A DNA stretch of 22,580 nt from CAMYKD01 sp041617155 (GCA_041617155.1 JBFJPL010000065.1:1-22580); one strand, 5' to 3'. Shown: positions 15,568 to 22,138, counted from the stretch's first letter. Notes: a model not told the origin generated them from the sequence alone. Program-made: numbers and translations.

Positions 15568-16094
15568 CTTCGTCCTCCCTGCAGGGCGCGCTGCGGGCTT
15601 GCCTCTGCCTCGGCCCAGCGTCGGCTGGTCGCGGCGTGGTGGCTGTGGCAGATGGCTACGGCCAAGGCGTCGGCGGCGTCCGGATTGGTGATCGCGCAGC
15701 CGGGCAGCAGATGGCCGACCATGTTCTGAACTTGCTCCTTGGTGGCGTGGCCGGTACCCACCACCGCCTTCTTGACAATCATGGGCAGGTATTCGGCGAC
15801 CGGCAGGCCGTGCCTGGCCGGCGTCAGCAGAACCACCCCGCGCGCCACGCCGAGCTTCAGGGTCGAGGCGGCGTTTTTGTTGACCAGGCTCGATTCGACC
15901 GCCGCCTCGCTCGGCCGATGCAGCCGCAGCACCTCGGCAAGACCTTCGTCGAGTTGCAACAGGCGCCGGGCCAGATCGAGCTTGTCATCCGACTGCACGA
16001 CGCCGTTCGCCACGTGCCGCAAGCGCGTTCCCTCGGCCTCGATCACGCCCCACCCGGTGCGCCGCAAGCCGGGGTCAAATCCTATGACGCGCAT
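15564..16094 (-). CDS. ruvC: Crossover-junction endodeoxyribonuclease RuvC
   Basis: RuvC cuts Holliday junctions symmetrically. The RNase H-like fold is shown by MRVIGFDPGLRRTGWGVI with catalytic Asp7, the VESSLVNKNAAS stretch (catalytic Glu, ~66-67), LPMIVKKAVVGTGHATKEQV (~110-129), and the C-terminal DAADALAVAICH with the last acidic residues. 176 residues is the normal length. ATG 16094 is chosen because a GGAG site lies 5-6 nt upstream; the upstream extension begins only at a TTG. It lies 31 bp after yebC and leads the coupled ruvC-A-B-ybgC string. Confidence 0.96.
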   Translation of the reverse strand: MRVIGFDPGLRRTGWGVIEAEGTRLRHVANGVVQSDDKLDLARRLLQLDEGLAEVLRLHRPSEAAVESSLVNKNAASTLKLGVARGVVLLTPARHGLPVAEYLPMIVKKAVVGTGHATKEQVQNMVGHLLPGCAITNPDAADALAVAICHSHHAATSRRWAEAEASPQRALQGGRR

Positions 16095-16125
16095 CGATAC
16101 TCCGCCGTCCGCTCCCAATGGTCGA

Positions 16126-16875
16126 TCACGCCGTCAGTCGCTCCAGGACATCATCGGCGATCTCAAAGTTCGCGGCGACCTGCTGCACATCGTCGTTGTC
16201 GTCCAGGGTGTCGAGCAACTTGAGCAGGTCCCCGGCGACGCTTTCGTCGACGGTGACGGTGGTTTGCGGTCTCCAGGTCAGGCCTGCCTCCCGCGGATCG
16301 CCAAAGCGCTCGGCCAGGGCGTCGCGCACCGCGGAAAAGTCGTCCGGCGCGCAGATCACCTCGTGACCCGCGGCGCTTGATTCGACGTTTTCGGCGCCGG
16401 CTTCGACGGCGGCGTCGAAGATCTCGTCATCGGCCGCCGCCTCGGCATCGAAGCTGACCATGCCGACCCGGTCGAACAGGAAGGAAACGCTGTTGGTCTC
16501 GCCGAGCGAACCGCCGTGCTTGCTGAACGCGGCGCGCACCTCCGAGGCGGTGCGGTTGCGGTTGTCGGTCAGCGCCTCGACGATGATCGCAGCACCGCCC
16601 GGGCCGTAGCCCTCGTAGCGCATCTCCTCGTAGTTGGCCTCGTCGTCGCCGCCGGCCACGCGCTTGATCGCCCGGTCGATGTTGTCCTTCGGCATGTTGG
16701 CGGCGCGCGCCGCCGAGATCGCGGCGCGCAGGCGCGGGTTCTTGTCCGGCTCGGGCAGGCCCGAGCGGGCGGCGACCACGACCTCGCGGATCAGCTTGGC
16801 GAACAGCTTGGCCCGCTTTTGGTCCTGCGCGCCCTTGCGGTACATGATGTTCTTGAACTGGGAATGGCCCGCCAT
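16126..16875 (-). CDS. yebC: YebC/TACO1-family translation and regulatory factor
   Basis: The 249-residue product begins MAGHSQFKNIMYRKGAQDQK, the family hallmark, and continues with FAKLIREVVVAA, NPRLRAAISAARAANMPKDN (~60-80), YEGYGPGGAAIIVE (~102-115), TASEVRAAF and NSVSFLFDR. Older annotations call it a transcriptional regulator; recent work on YebC-family proteins supports a role in translation of proline-rich stretches. It heads the ruvCAB group, an order conserved in many proteobacteria. ATG 16875 is certain from the family start; the longer upstream frame is rejected. Confidence 0.95.
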   Translation of the reverse strand: MAGHSQFKNIMYRKGAQDQKRAKLFAKLIREVVVAARSGLPEPDKNPRLRAAISAARAANMPKDNIDRAIKRVAGGDDEANYEEMRYEGYGPGGAAIIVEALTDNRNRTASEVRAAFSKHGGSLGETNSVSFLFDRVGMVSFDAEAAADDEIFDAAVEAGAENVESSAAGHEVICAPDDFSAVRDALAERFGDPREAGLTWRPQTTVTVDESVAGDLLKLLDTLDDNDDVQQVAANFEIADDVLERLTA

Positions 16876-16927
16876 GACCGTCCGTTTCGACTCTAGATGC
16901 TGTGGATGTCGAGAGAGCACACTACCA

Positions 16928-16965
16928 TATATCGGGGCAAGGCGCAGCGATCCTTTGCCCCTATA
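16928..16965. promoter_or_regulatory. Strong inverted repeat in the divergent yebC upstream region
   Basis: GGGGCAAGG (16934-16942) pairs with CCTTTGCCCC (16952-16961), with one bulged T and a 9-nt loop. Flanking TATA sequences extend the symmetry. It lies 53-90 bp upstream of yebC (minus) and about 155-190 bp upstream of the gene at 17119 (plus). There is no T-tract on either side, so it is more likely an operator or leader-RNA structure than a terminator. The rest of 16876-17118 holds no recognised gene. Confidence 0.35.
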
Positions 16966-17118
16966 GAGCAGCTTTATGGCGACATTTGGGCGCCCTCTAG
17001 CAGCTTTGCGCGGCGCTTTGAAGCCTTCGCGCACGCGGCCGCCCGGCGTTTACCCGGCCTTAAAGCAGTTTTGCCAGACTCACCGCCCGGCTCGACCGCC
17101 TTGGAGGACTTGCGACCC

Positions 17119-17394
17119 ATGGCCCAACCGCGCGACTTCCTGGTCCTGACCAGCGCCCCGGCGCTGCCCTCGGGCGGTGCCCAGAGCGGCGCCGAGATCG
17201 CGCGCGCCGCCCAGCTGGTGCAGAACTTCACCGGCCAGAACACCCTGCCGGCGCTGGAGGACCTGCTCGAGGCGGCCGAGCAGCGCACCGCCCGCCTAAG
17301 CGCCGCCGAGACACTGCGCCGCAAGGCCAACAAGATCACCCGCCAGACCGGCTTGCTCTACGAGGAGGTCAGGAGGTTCTTGACCCTCAAGTGA
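17119..17394 (+). CDS. Small helical protein of unknown function
   Basis: 91 codons from ATG 17119 to TGA. GGAGG at 17103-17107 sits 11 nt upstream. Third positions are almost all G or C from this ATG onward, whereas the same open frame upstream (from 16897) has AT-rich third positions, which fixes the start. The product begins MAQPRDFLVLTSAPALPSGG and then is mostly amphipathic helix rich in Ala, Glu, Arg and Gln (AALVQ-type and LEDLLEAAEQRTARLSAAE stretches). It has no signal peptide or membrane segment. I do not recognise a family. It is divergent from yebC and converges on the ymdB-like gene, with 18 bp between the two stops. Confidence 0.6.
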   Translation: MAQPRDFLVLTSAPALPSGGAQSGAEIARAAQLVQNFTGQNTLPALEDLLEAAEQRTARLSAAETLRRKANKITRQTGLLYEEVRRFLTLK

Positions 17395-17412
17395 GTCTCT
17401 TCCCTTAAGCCC

Positions 17413-18231
17413 TCAGACGCCGGGCGGTCGAGTCTCTTCCAATCGCCCGCCCAGCCTGACCGGCGCGATGCGCCGGGCGAGGCCCGTCTGGTCGTCGGTC
17501 TCGACGAACAGGCCCGAGAGCGTGCCCTCGCCGCTCGCCGCGGAGAGCCGCTCGGTCGGCAGCTTGCGGGTGAAGCGGGCGAGCGGCACGGCCTTGTCCA
17601 TGCCGATCACCGAGTCGTAGTCGCCGCACATGCCGGCGTCGGTCTGGTAGGCGGTGCCGCCCGCAAGGATCATGTGGTCGGCGGTCGGCACGTGGGTGTG
17701 CGAGCCGACGCAGAGGCTCGCGCGGCCGTCGACGAAGTGGCCCATGGCCATCTTCTCGCTGGTCGCCTCGGCGTGGAAGTCGAGCACGATCGCCGCCACC
17801 GTGGCGCCCAGGCGCTGGCGGGTAAGCGCCGCCTCGACGCAGGCGAAGGGGTCGTCGAGCGGGTCCATGAAGAGCCGGCCCATGACGTTGAGCACCAGCA
17901 CCTTGCGCCCGCCGGCCGCGGGAAAGACGCCAGCCCCGCGCCCCGGCGTCCCGGCCGGATAGTTCGCCGGCCTGAGCAGGCGCGGCTCGCCGTCGATGAA
18001 GCCGAGCGCCTCGCGCTGGTCCCAGGAGTGGTTGCCGCCGGTGATCACGTCGGCCCCGGCCTCGAACACCTCGTCGCAGATCTTCTTGGTGATGCCGAAG
18101 CCGCCGGCCGCGTTCTCGCCGTTGACGATCACGAAGTCGGTCTTGAGGCGCTGACGCAGCCCCGGCAGGTGGTCATAGAGCGCCTGCCGCCCGCTGCGGC
18201 CCACCAGATCACCGCAGAACAGCAGGCGCAT
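17413..18231 (-). CDS. YmdB-family metallophosphoesterase (TIGR00282 type)
   Basis: A binuclear-metal phosphodiesterase; the Bacillus YmdB and Deinococcus homologues hydrolyse cyclic nucleotides. The 272-residue product keeps the full metal and active-site set: Asp8 in CGDLVGRSG, Glu39-Asn40 in VNGENAAGGFGIT, Asn67-His68 in GGNHSWDQ, His153 in DFHAEATSEK, and His178/His180 in GSHTHVPTAD. ATG 18231 follows GGAGG with a 6-nt gap and is the family start; the longer upstream frame is the repeat region and is rejected. A second, broken copy of its first codons lies at 18843-18935. Confidence 0.93.
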   Translation of the reverse strand: MRLLFCGDLVGRSGRQALYDHLPGLRQRLKTDFVIVNGENAAGGFGITKKICDEVFEAGADVITGGNHSWDQREALGFIDGEPRLLRPANYPAGTPGRGAGVFPAAGGRKVLVLNVMGRLFMDPLDDPFACVEAALTRQRLGATVAAIVLDFHAEATSEKMAMGHFVDGRASLCVGSHTHVPTADHMILAGGTAYQTDAGMCGDYDSVIGMDKAVPLARFTRKLPTERLSAASGEGTLSGLFVETDDQTGLARRIAPVRLGGRLEETRPPGV

Positions 18232-18426
18232 GGCGGCCTCCGGTCGGCGGGGGGTGGTTCGGGACGGTGGTTTGGCGGGCGGGGGGCAAATGTCACCTCT
18301 ATTTTGTCGACACTGAGCGCGACCCGATGATTCAGCACATGGTGCGGCGGCAGGCGCTTGCCTAGATTCCCGGACTGCGCAGCAGGGTGCGATGCGGGGT
18401 CCGGCCATGATGGAAGGGGCCGCCGC
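18178..18426. repeat. Direct repeat copy A: ymdB 5' end plus upstream region
   Basis: This copy covers the first ~18 codons of the intact ymdB-like gene and about 195 bp upstream. It matches 18882-19110 closely up to the landmark AAATGTCACCTCTATTT, then more loosely, ending at GTCCGGCCATGATGGAAGG against AGTCCGGCAATGACGGAAGG. The ATG codons of the two copies are 704 bp apart. Its palindromic element is degenerate and includes an insertion of about 20 bp. Confidence 0.85.
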
Positions 18427-18582
18427 GCAAGCCTTCGTCTTAGATCATTTTCGAAAAGATTCCAGGGTTTCCGGCCAGGCGCGGTGGAGTTAATCCCGAT
18501 TTGCTGAAAACAAGCTTGATCACCACGGAGGCGGCGGCCCTATGGTATGCCTTCTCGGCAATTGAAAAGCGGCAGGATTTTC

Positions 18583-18846
18583 ATGGCCGATTGGCGCGTC
18601 GATAACGTGAAGCATTTGCGGGGTCTCGCGCTGCGCCGGCAGAGGTATACCCGACGGAGCGAGAGCTGGGACCACGATCATTGCGCCGCTTGCTGGGCCA
18701 AGTTCGCGGAATTCGACGGTCCGGGAATCCTGCACGAAGGCTACGCGACCGGCGAGGATTACAAACACGGCGCCGGATATGAGTGGGTCTGCCCGAATTG
18801 CTTTTCGGAGCTAAGCGAAGAAATGGGATGGACCGAAGCGAACTAG
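18583..18846 (+). CDS. Small double-CxxC (zinc-ribbon-like) protein
   Basis: 87 codons from ATG 18583, which has AGGA 6-7 nt upstream; an in-frame ATG at 18547 would add 12 residues. The product has an acidic and aromatic core with two Cys pairs, CAAC (34-37) and CPNC (70-73), plus the motifs SWDHDHCAACWAKF and EGYATGEDYKHGAGYEWVCP. Four Cys with the spacing CxxC-x32-CxxC suggest one zinc-binding site. I believe similar 'WDHDHCxxCWAKF ... WVCxxCF' proteins of unknown function exist in many bacteria. It has no membrane segment. It lies between the two direct repeats of the ymdB 5' region, and its TAG stop shares a CTAG with the stop of the ymdB remnant on the other strand. Confidence 0.75.
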   Translation: MADWRVDNVKHLRGLALRRQRYTRRSESWDHDHCAACWAKFAEFDGPGILHEGYATGEDYKHGAGYEWVCPNCFSELSEEMGWTEAN

Positions 18847-18935
18847 CTGGCTGCCGCTTGGGCAGGCGTGGCGGCATCGCTGAGCGCCTGTCGCCCGCTG
18901 CGGCCGACCGGATCACCGCAGAACAGCAGGCGCAT
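18843..18935 (-). pseudogene. Truncated duplicate of the ymdB 5' end
   Basis: On the minus strand an ATG at 18935, with the same upstream sequence as ymdB, encodes MRLLFCGDPVGRSGRQALSD, then unrelated or decayed codons to a TAG after 30 residues. Against the intact gene (MRLLFCGDLVGRSGRQALYD) the differences are L9P and Y19S plus silent changes. Metal ligands beyond Asp8 are absent, so it cannot be functional as a phosphodiesterase. It is part of direct repeat copy B. Confidence 0.8.
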
Positions 18936-19110
18936 GGCGGCCTCCGATGCCTGGAGGGTGGTTCGGGCACGGGGTTCGGCGGGCGGGAGACAAATGTCAC
19001 CTCTATTTGTCATCACCGGGCTCGACCCGGTGATCCACCACTTGGTGCCGCGGCCAGCGCTTTCCTGGATTGCCGGATCAAGTCCGGCAATGACGGAAGG
19101 GCCGCAAGCG
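18882..19110. repeat. Direct repeat copy B: ymdB 5' remnant plus upstream region
   Basis: Second copy of the ymdB 5' region, in the same orientation as copy A (18178-18426). It holds the ymdB remnant start at 18935, the block GGCGGCCTCC, the landmark AAATGTCACCTCTATTT, and an intact palindromic intergenic element. The two copies bracket the double-CxxC gene. Confidence 0.85.
19010..19096. repeat. Palindromic intergenic repeat of the alphaproteobacterial 'VIAGLDPAIQ' type
   Basis: Two hairpins make up the element. ATCACCGGG (19012-19020) and CCCGGTGAT (19026-19034) surround CTCGA, and ATTGCCGGA (19069-19077) and TCCGGCAAT (19083-19091) surround TCAAG. Read on the minus strand the right part encodes VIAGLDPAIQ, a false peptide often seen in alphaproteobacterial annotations because this element is repeated across genomes. 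Confidence 0.8.
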
Positions 19111-19153
19111 CGAAAAGGGAACAGCCCCCTTTCTCGCCCCTGCACCTTTTCCC

Positions 19154-19702
19154 TCAACCCAGCAAGCCGAGGCTCCGCGCAATTTCCGCGCGTACGGGGA
19201 AACCTTGCCCCGGGTCCTCTTCATAGCGGGCCTGGAGCCGGTAGGCGTCCTGCTCCAGCGGGATGGACTTGTAGTCGTAGCCGTTTTCGGTCCAGCCGGT
19301 CACATAGCGCCGCACGAACCCCTCGATGCCGAGCAGTTTGTACTGCACCACGTGGACCAGCTCGTGGAAGACCAGGCCGTCTATCGGTTCACCGCCTTGC
19401 TCCACGGTGCGGGACAGGAGGACGGTGTCCGCCAAGGTGATGGCAACCATGTTGGAGAAATCCGGCGGTGCCGGTTGCCCCCTGCCCTCCAACTCTCTGT
19501 AGAAATCGGGGTTCTCTATCCGAGGGACGGTCTTGAACCGGGCTTCAGCCAGCAGGTCGTGGTCGAAGAACGCGCCGAAAAGCGGTCCCAACGAGGGTGC
19601 GCCACGAAGCGGCGATGCCTCGGGCCGGTGCAGCTCGCGCTGAGCGCGCACCCAGGCCGCACCCTTCTCGATCAGAAACTCCAGAAACTGATCCGGTGTC
19701 AT
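19154..19702 (-). CDS. Cytoplasmic HExxH putative zinc metallopeptidase
   Basis: 182 codons from ATG 19702 to TGA. The motif FHELVHVVQYKLLG (~112-125) gives zinc ligands His113 and His117 and catalytic Glu114. PLEQDAY (~148-154), about 33 residues later, supplies Glu150 as a likely third ligand, giving a gluzincin-like arrangement similar to small DUF4157-type domains. There is no signal peptide or membrane helix, so it should act in the cytoplasm. The N-terminal ~100 residues match nothing I recognise; they include VAITLADTVLLSR. It lies 113 bp after a three-gene operon of unknown proteins and next to repeat copy B. Activity is inferred from the motif only. Confidence 0.7.
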   Translation of the reverse strand: MTPDQFLEFLIEKGAAWVRAQRELHRPEASPLRGAPSLGPLFGAFFDHDLLAEARFKTVPRIENPDFYRELEGRGQPAPPDFSNMVAITLADTVLLSRTVEQGGEPIDGLVFHELVHVVQYKLLGIEGFVRRYVTGWTENGYDYKSIPLEQDAYRLQARYEEDPGQGFPVRAEIARSLGLLG

Positions 19703-19815
19703 GGTGTCCCGGCCATCTTACGCCCGCTGCCCACGCCCCCGAACGCCGCCTTGCGGCCGTGAGCCGTAGAACGACGGCTCAAGCCCGGGCGATCTGTCAA
19801 GTCCCCGGCACGGCA

Positions 19816-20115
19816 TCATTTGAATTCCCAGCCTTCCGGCGGCGGCCAAAGTTCGGGGTCTTCATGCCAGTTGACTTGGCCGTCACCCAGTGTCGGATGG
19901 TGGGCCATGCACATGGCGTAGAAGTAGGGCGGCTCGGAGAACAGCAGCGGATCGTCGTCGATCCGGTCTCGATGCTGCCAATAGGCAGCGATCAGCGAAA
20001 CCGCCTCGTCCTGCGTCTTTCCGCAAAAGCGCATCAAGGCCTGTTCGATCCGACCGCAGAACGACCGGCTTTCGGGCGTGGTCGCAAAACCGTATCGCGA
20101 TTTCTCCTCGGCCAT
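19816..20115 (-). CDS. Small conserved-looking protein of unknown function, third gene of operon
   Basis: 99 codons from ATG 20115 to TGA, beginning 3 nt after the stop of the preceding gene. The product is soluble and rich in aromatic residues, with motifs DDPLLFSEPPYFYAMCMAHH (~54-73) and ELWPPPEGWEF near the C-terminus. I believe proteins with 'LLFxExPYxxAM ... LWPPP' are a known but unnamed small family. No catalytic motif is seen. Its tight spacing with the two upstream genes implies a shared role. Confidence 0.7.
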   Translation of the reverse strand: MAEEKSRYGFATTPESRSFCGRIEQALMRFCGKTQDEAVSLIAAYWQHRDRIDDDPLLFSEPPYFYAMCMAHHPTLGDGQVNWHEDPELWPPPEGWEFK

Positions 20116-20118
20116 CGA

Positions 20119-20763
20119 TCAAGCCACGGGTTTCATATGGACCAGCCGGCCGTCTTCGATGTCGGCCCACCAGTGCGTGTGGTTGACCGTCTCCATGAAC
20201 AGGCCGATCTTGTTGTCGGCGTCGATTTCCAACCGTCTGTATTTCATCGATCCGATGTAGGAGTCCGCGTCGATGTAGCTCGGCACGACATCCATGTAGT
20301 CTACATCTCTGTCATGCAGCCCGAGCGCGACAATGTCTTCGTAGCGCTCGACAGGCGCCTGCAGATCGAGGCGCGGCATGATGGCGTTTCGGAAATAGAA
20401 CAGATAGGCCTCGCGCTTGATCGCCTGTTCGACGTCGGCGAAATTCTCCGCGAGCTTCAGATAGGCTTGACGCTGCGCATCGGTCGGGCCCGCGGTGACG
20501 CCGATGATCCTGACGTAGCGGAATTGATTCAAGCGGCCGTACTTCAGCGGGAGTTCGTGGCAGTAGGCCTCGAACACGGTCTTTTTCTCGGCGGTCGCCG
20601 GCCGACCGGGCCGGGCCGAGGCGACGACCAGGCCGAAGACCGGGTCATCGATCTCGCCGAGATCGAGCCGCCCGCCCTTGCTGCGCGCTTCGAGGCGTCC
20701 GAAGACGGCGTCATCGACCACGATCTTCGGTCCCCAAATCACCCTTTTGAGAAATTCAAGCAA
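20119..20763 (-). CDS. Unknown protein with an N-terminal DDxxFG motif, second gene of operon
   Basis: 214 codons from a TTG at 20763 to TGA. TTG is used because the frame has no earlier ATG and the first residues (LEFLKRVIWGPKIVVDDAVF) include the DDAVFGRL motif aligned with the start of the neighbouring paralogue; a GTG at 20742 is the alternative. The start overlaps the end of the preceding gene by 8 nt. The body has a helical middle (~93-130) and a C-terminal block RRLEIDADN ... WWADIEDGRLV (~176-208). It has no signal peptide or membrane helix. The DD..FG opening recalls DUF2004/DUF6985-type proteins, some of which are found near polymorphic toxins; this is only a resemblance. Confidence 0.65.
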   Translation of the reverse strand: MLEFLKRVIWGPKIVVDDAVFGRLEARSKGGRLDLGEIDDPVFGLVVASARPGRPATAEKKTVFEAYCHELPLKYGRLNQFRYVRIIGVTAGPTDAQRQAYLKLAENFADVEQAIKREAYLFYFRNAIMPRLDLQAPVERYEDIVALGLHDRDVDYMDVVPSYIDADSYIGSMKYRRLEIDADNKIGLFMETVNHTHWWADIEDGRLVHMKPVA

Positions 20764-21319
20764 CGCTGTTCAGGCAGTCGACGATCCGCCCCTCCTTGAA
20801 GAAAATTTGCCAGGCCATGTGATCGAGCCCGGTGTCGGCCCAAAGGCAGGCGTCGCCGTCGGCCATGATCCGTTGGCGGATCCAGTCGTTGTTGCAGATC
20901 TCGAGTTTGGTGAAGCGCACTTCCGAGAGCAGCGCGTCAGCGCTTAGGAAGACCATCTCTTTCGGAAGTTCGCAGCTCGCCGGATCGTAGGTATCGGGGT
21001 CGAAATCATGCACCAGGCGGTAGTCTTCGAAGATAGGAACCTTGACCTTATCGCGAATAGCGCCGCAGCCTTGCGCTGTCATGGCGAGCACACTCAGCTG
21101 GGCGGCGTCGGGACCTGAAGTCGGGGCATAGACGATAATGGGTACGGCCTGCTCAGGTACCGTCGTGATGAGCAGAGGTTGCTCAGACTTCCATGCGATC
21201 GAACCGTCGGCGGCGGCGCCGAAAAGCCCCCCGACTCGGCAACTGGTGAATCTTCCGAAGGCGTCATCCAAATGGGCAAGGCTTTTGCCGAGAAGCGCCT
21301 CTCCAAACTGCTGCCACAT
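20756..21319 (-). CDS. Unknown protein, probable paralogue of the next gene, first gene of operon
   Basis: 187 codons from ATG 21319 to TGA, with only a weak AGGC upstream. It shares with the gene at 20119-20763 a Gly at residue 11, the DDA(V)FGR motif at ~18-23, and a C-terminal block FTKLEICNND ... WADT ... GRIV (~136-180). The middle part differs (VPIIVYAPTSGPDAAQLSVL, ~59-78). It is soluble, with no known catalytic residues. It is the first gene of the three-gene operon; the 100 bp upstream are AT-richer than average. Confidence 0.65.
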   Translation of the reverse strand: MWQQFGEALLGKSLAHLDDAFGRFTSCRVGGLFGAAADGSIAWKSEQPLLITTVPEQAVPIIVYAPTSGPDAAQLSVLAMTAQGCGAIRDKVKVPIFEDYRLVHDFDPDTYDPASCELPKEMVFLSADALLSEVRFTKLEICNNDWIRQRIMADGDACLWADTGLDHMAWQIFFKEGRIVDCLNSVA

Positions 21320-21426
21320 GAAACGCCTAACAGGAAAAACCGAAGAGGAATCACGCTAGCATGTGGTGGTTGACGCGAAATTAAGTGAAGCGAATCAGAC
21401 GGATCAGGCACGATTGATTTCCGCGG

Positions 21427-21606
21427 CTACCCCCTTCTCACCCGGAAGCGGCGGGTGAAGCCGAAGGGGCGCCAGACGCCGGCCGGCTCGCCGACCAGCG
21501 GCAGGCGGAAGGCCGGGCGGTCGAGCAGCTCGACGAACCAGGGCCGGTCGTCGAAGAACTCGAACCGGAGCCGGCGCGGCGCGCCGGGGGATTGCCGCGC
21601 GCCGTT
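21427..21606 (-). pseudogene. Orphan C-terminal fragment, duplicate of the 3' end of the gene at 22139
   Basis: An open frame directly after the TAG of the membrane-protein gene encodes NGARQSPGAPRR and then 47 residues from LRFEFFDDRPWFVELLDRPA to RVRRG and a TAG at 21427-21429. The 47-residue part matches the end of the gene at 22139 with one D/E change. The fragment has no start codon of its own, but it is in frame with the upstream membrane-protein gene across a single TAG. Confidence 0.7.
21431..21570. repeat. Direct repeat copy 1 (140 bp) flanking the membrane-protein gene
   Basis: Matches 22143-22282 at 135 of 140 positions with no gap, offset 712 bp. The mismatches are at 21451, 21544, 21547, 21565 and 21568, each at the third codon position of the minus-strand frame. 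Confidence 0.95.
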
Positions 21607-21993
21607 CTAGCGGTTCCAGAAGAGGTAGAGCAGGCCGTACAAGATGACCCCGGCGGTCAGCACGATGGTCGGCACGAGCGGCCGGTTTTCCGGAAAGATC
21701 GATTCGCTTTCGCCGAGTTCCCGTTCGAGCTTCCTGATCTCCAGCAGCTCTTTCGGATTGTAGAACGATCTCGGGCTCCAGAGCGCGAGCAGAACGAAGG
21801 ACGCGACGACGGCCAGGAAGGTGTGCAGCGCGAAGACGAAGGCTTTCGGGTCGTTCATGGTGGAGGCGGCGACGGCGAACACGGCGTTGCACACCAGGAC
21901 GATGAGCGCGAACAGCTTGAGCGGCGACCCGGTCGCGTCCAGGATCTGCGACCATGCGCCTCTCGTCTTCTCGGGTTCGGCCTTGTCCGGCAT
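21607..21993 (-). CDS. Three-helix inner-membrane protein of unknown function
   Basis: 128 codons from ATG 21993 to TAG, with GAGGA about 11 nt upstream; the frame extends to 22056, but those residues are a basic, low-complexity stretch. Membrane helices lie at ~26-44, ~51-72 and ~107-126. Between helices 2 and 3 is a charged loop with a short helix (SFYNPKELLEIRKLERELGE, ~76-95). The product ends LLYLFWNR. I do not recognise a family. The gene lies between two 140-bp direct repeats derived from the 3' end of the gene at 22139. Confidence 0.7.
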   Translation of the reverse strand: MPDKAEPEKTRGAWSQILDATGSPLKLFALIVLVCNAVFAVAASTMNDPKAFVFALHTFLAVVASFVLLALWSPRSFYNPKELLEIRKLERELGESESIFPENRPLVPTIVLTAGVILYGLLYLFWNR

Positions 21994-22138
21994 GGTGCTG
22001 TTCGTCCTCGGCTTCGCCGATTTGCGCTTCGGCTGGTTGGTGGTGCGGGAGCGCATGACGTCCGATGATGGGCGACCCGGCGCACCGTGTCCACGCCTTA
22101 GCCGACAAGCCCGGTTCGCCTCGGGCCCCAGACCGACC

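Noticed and set aside
16897..17118. Upstream extension of the 91-codon gene
   Set aside because: Third positions are AT-rich in this part, it covers the yebC upstream palindrome, and the GGAGG site favours ATG 17119.
18968..19157. Minus-strand peptide containing VIAGLDPAIQ as a protein-coding gene
   Set aside because: This string is the translation of a widespread palindromic intergenic repeat, not a protein; the frame lies in repeat copy B.
21404..22108. Long minus-strand frame across the membrane-protein gene and repeat copy 1
   Set aside because: It is frame-shifted relative to the membrane-protein gene and to the duplicated module; the third-position mismatch pattern supports the other frame.
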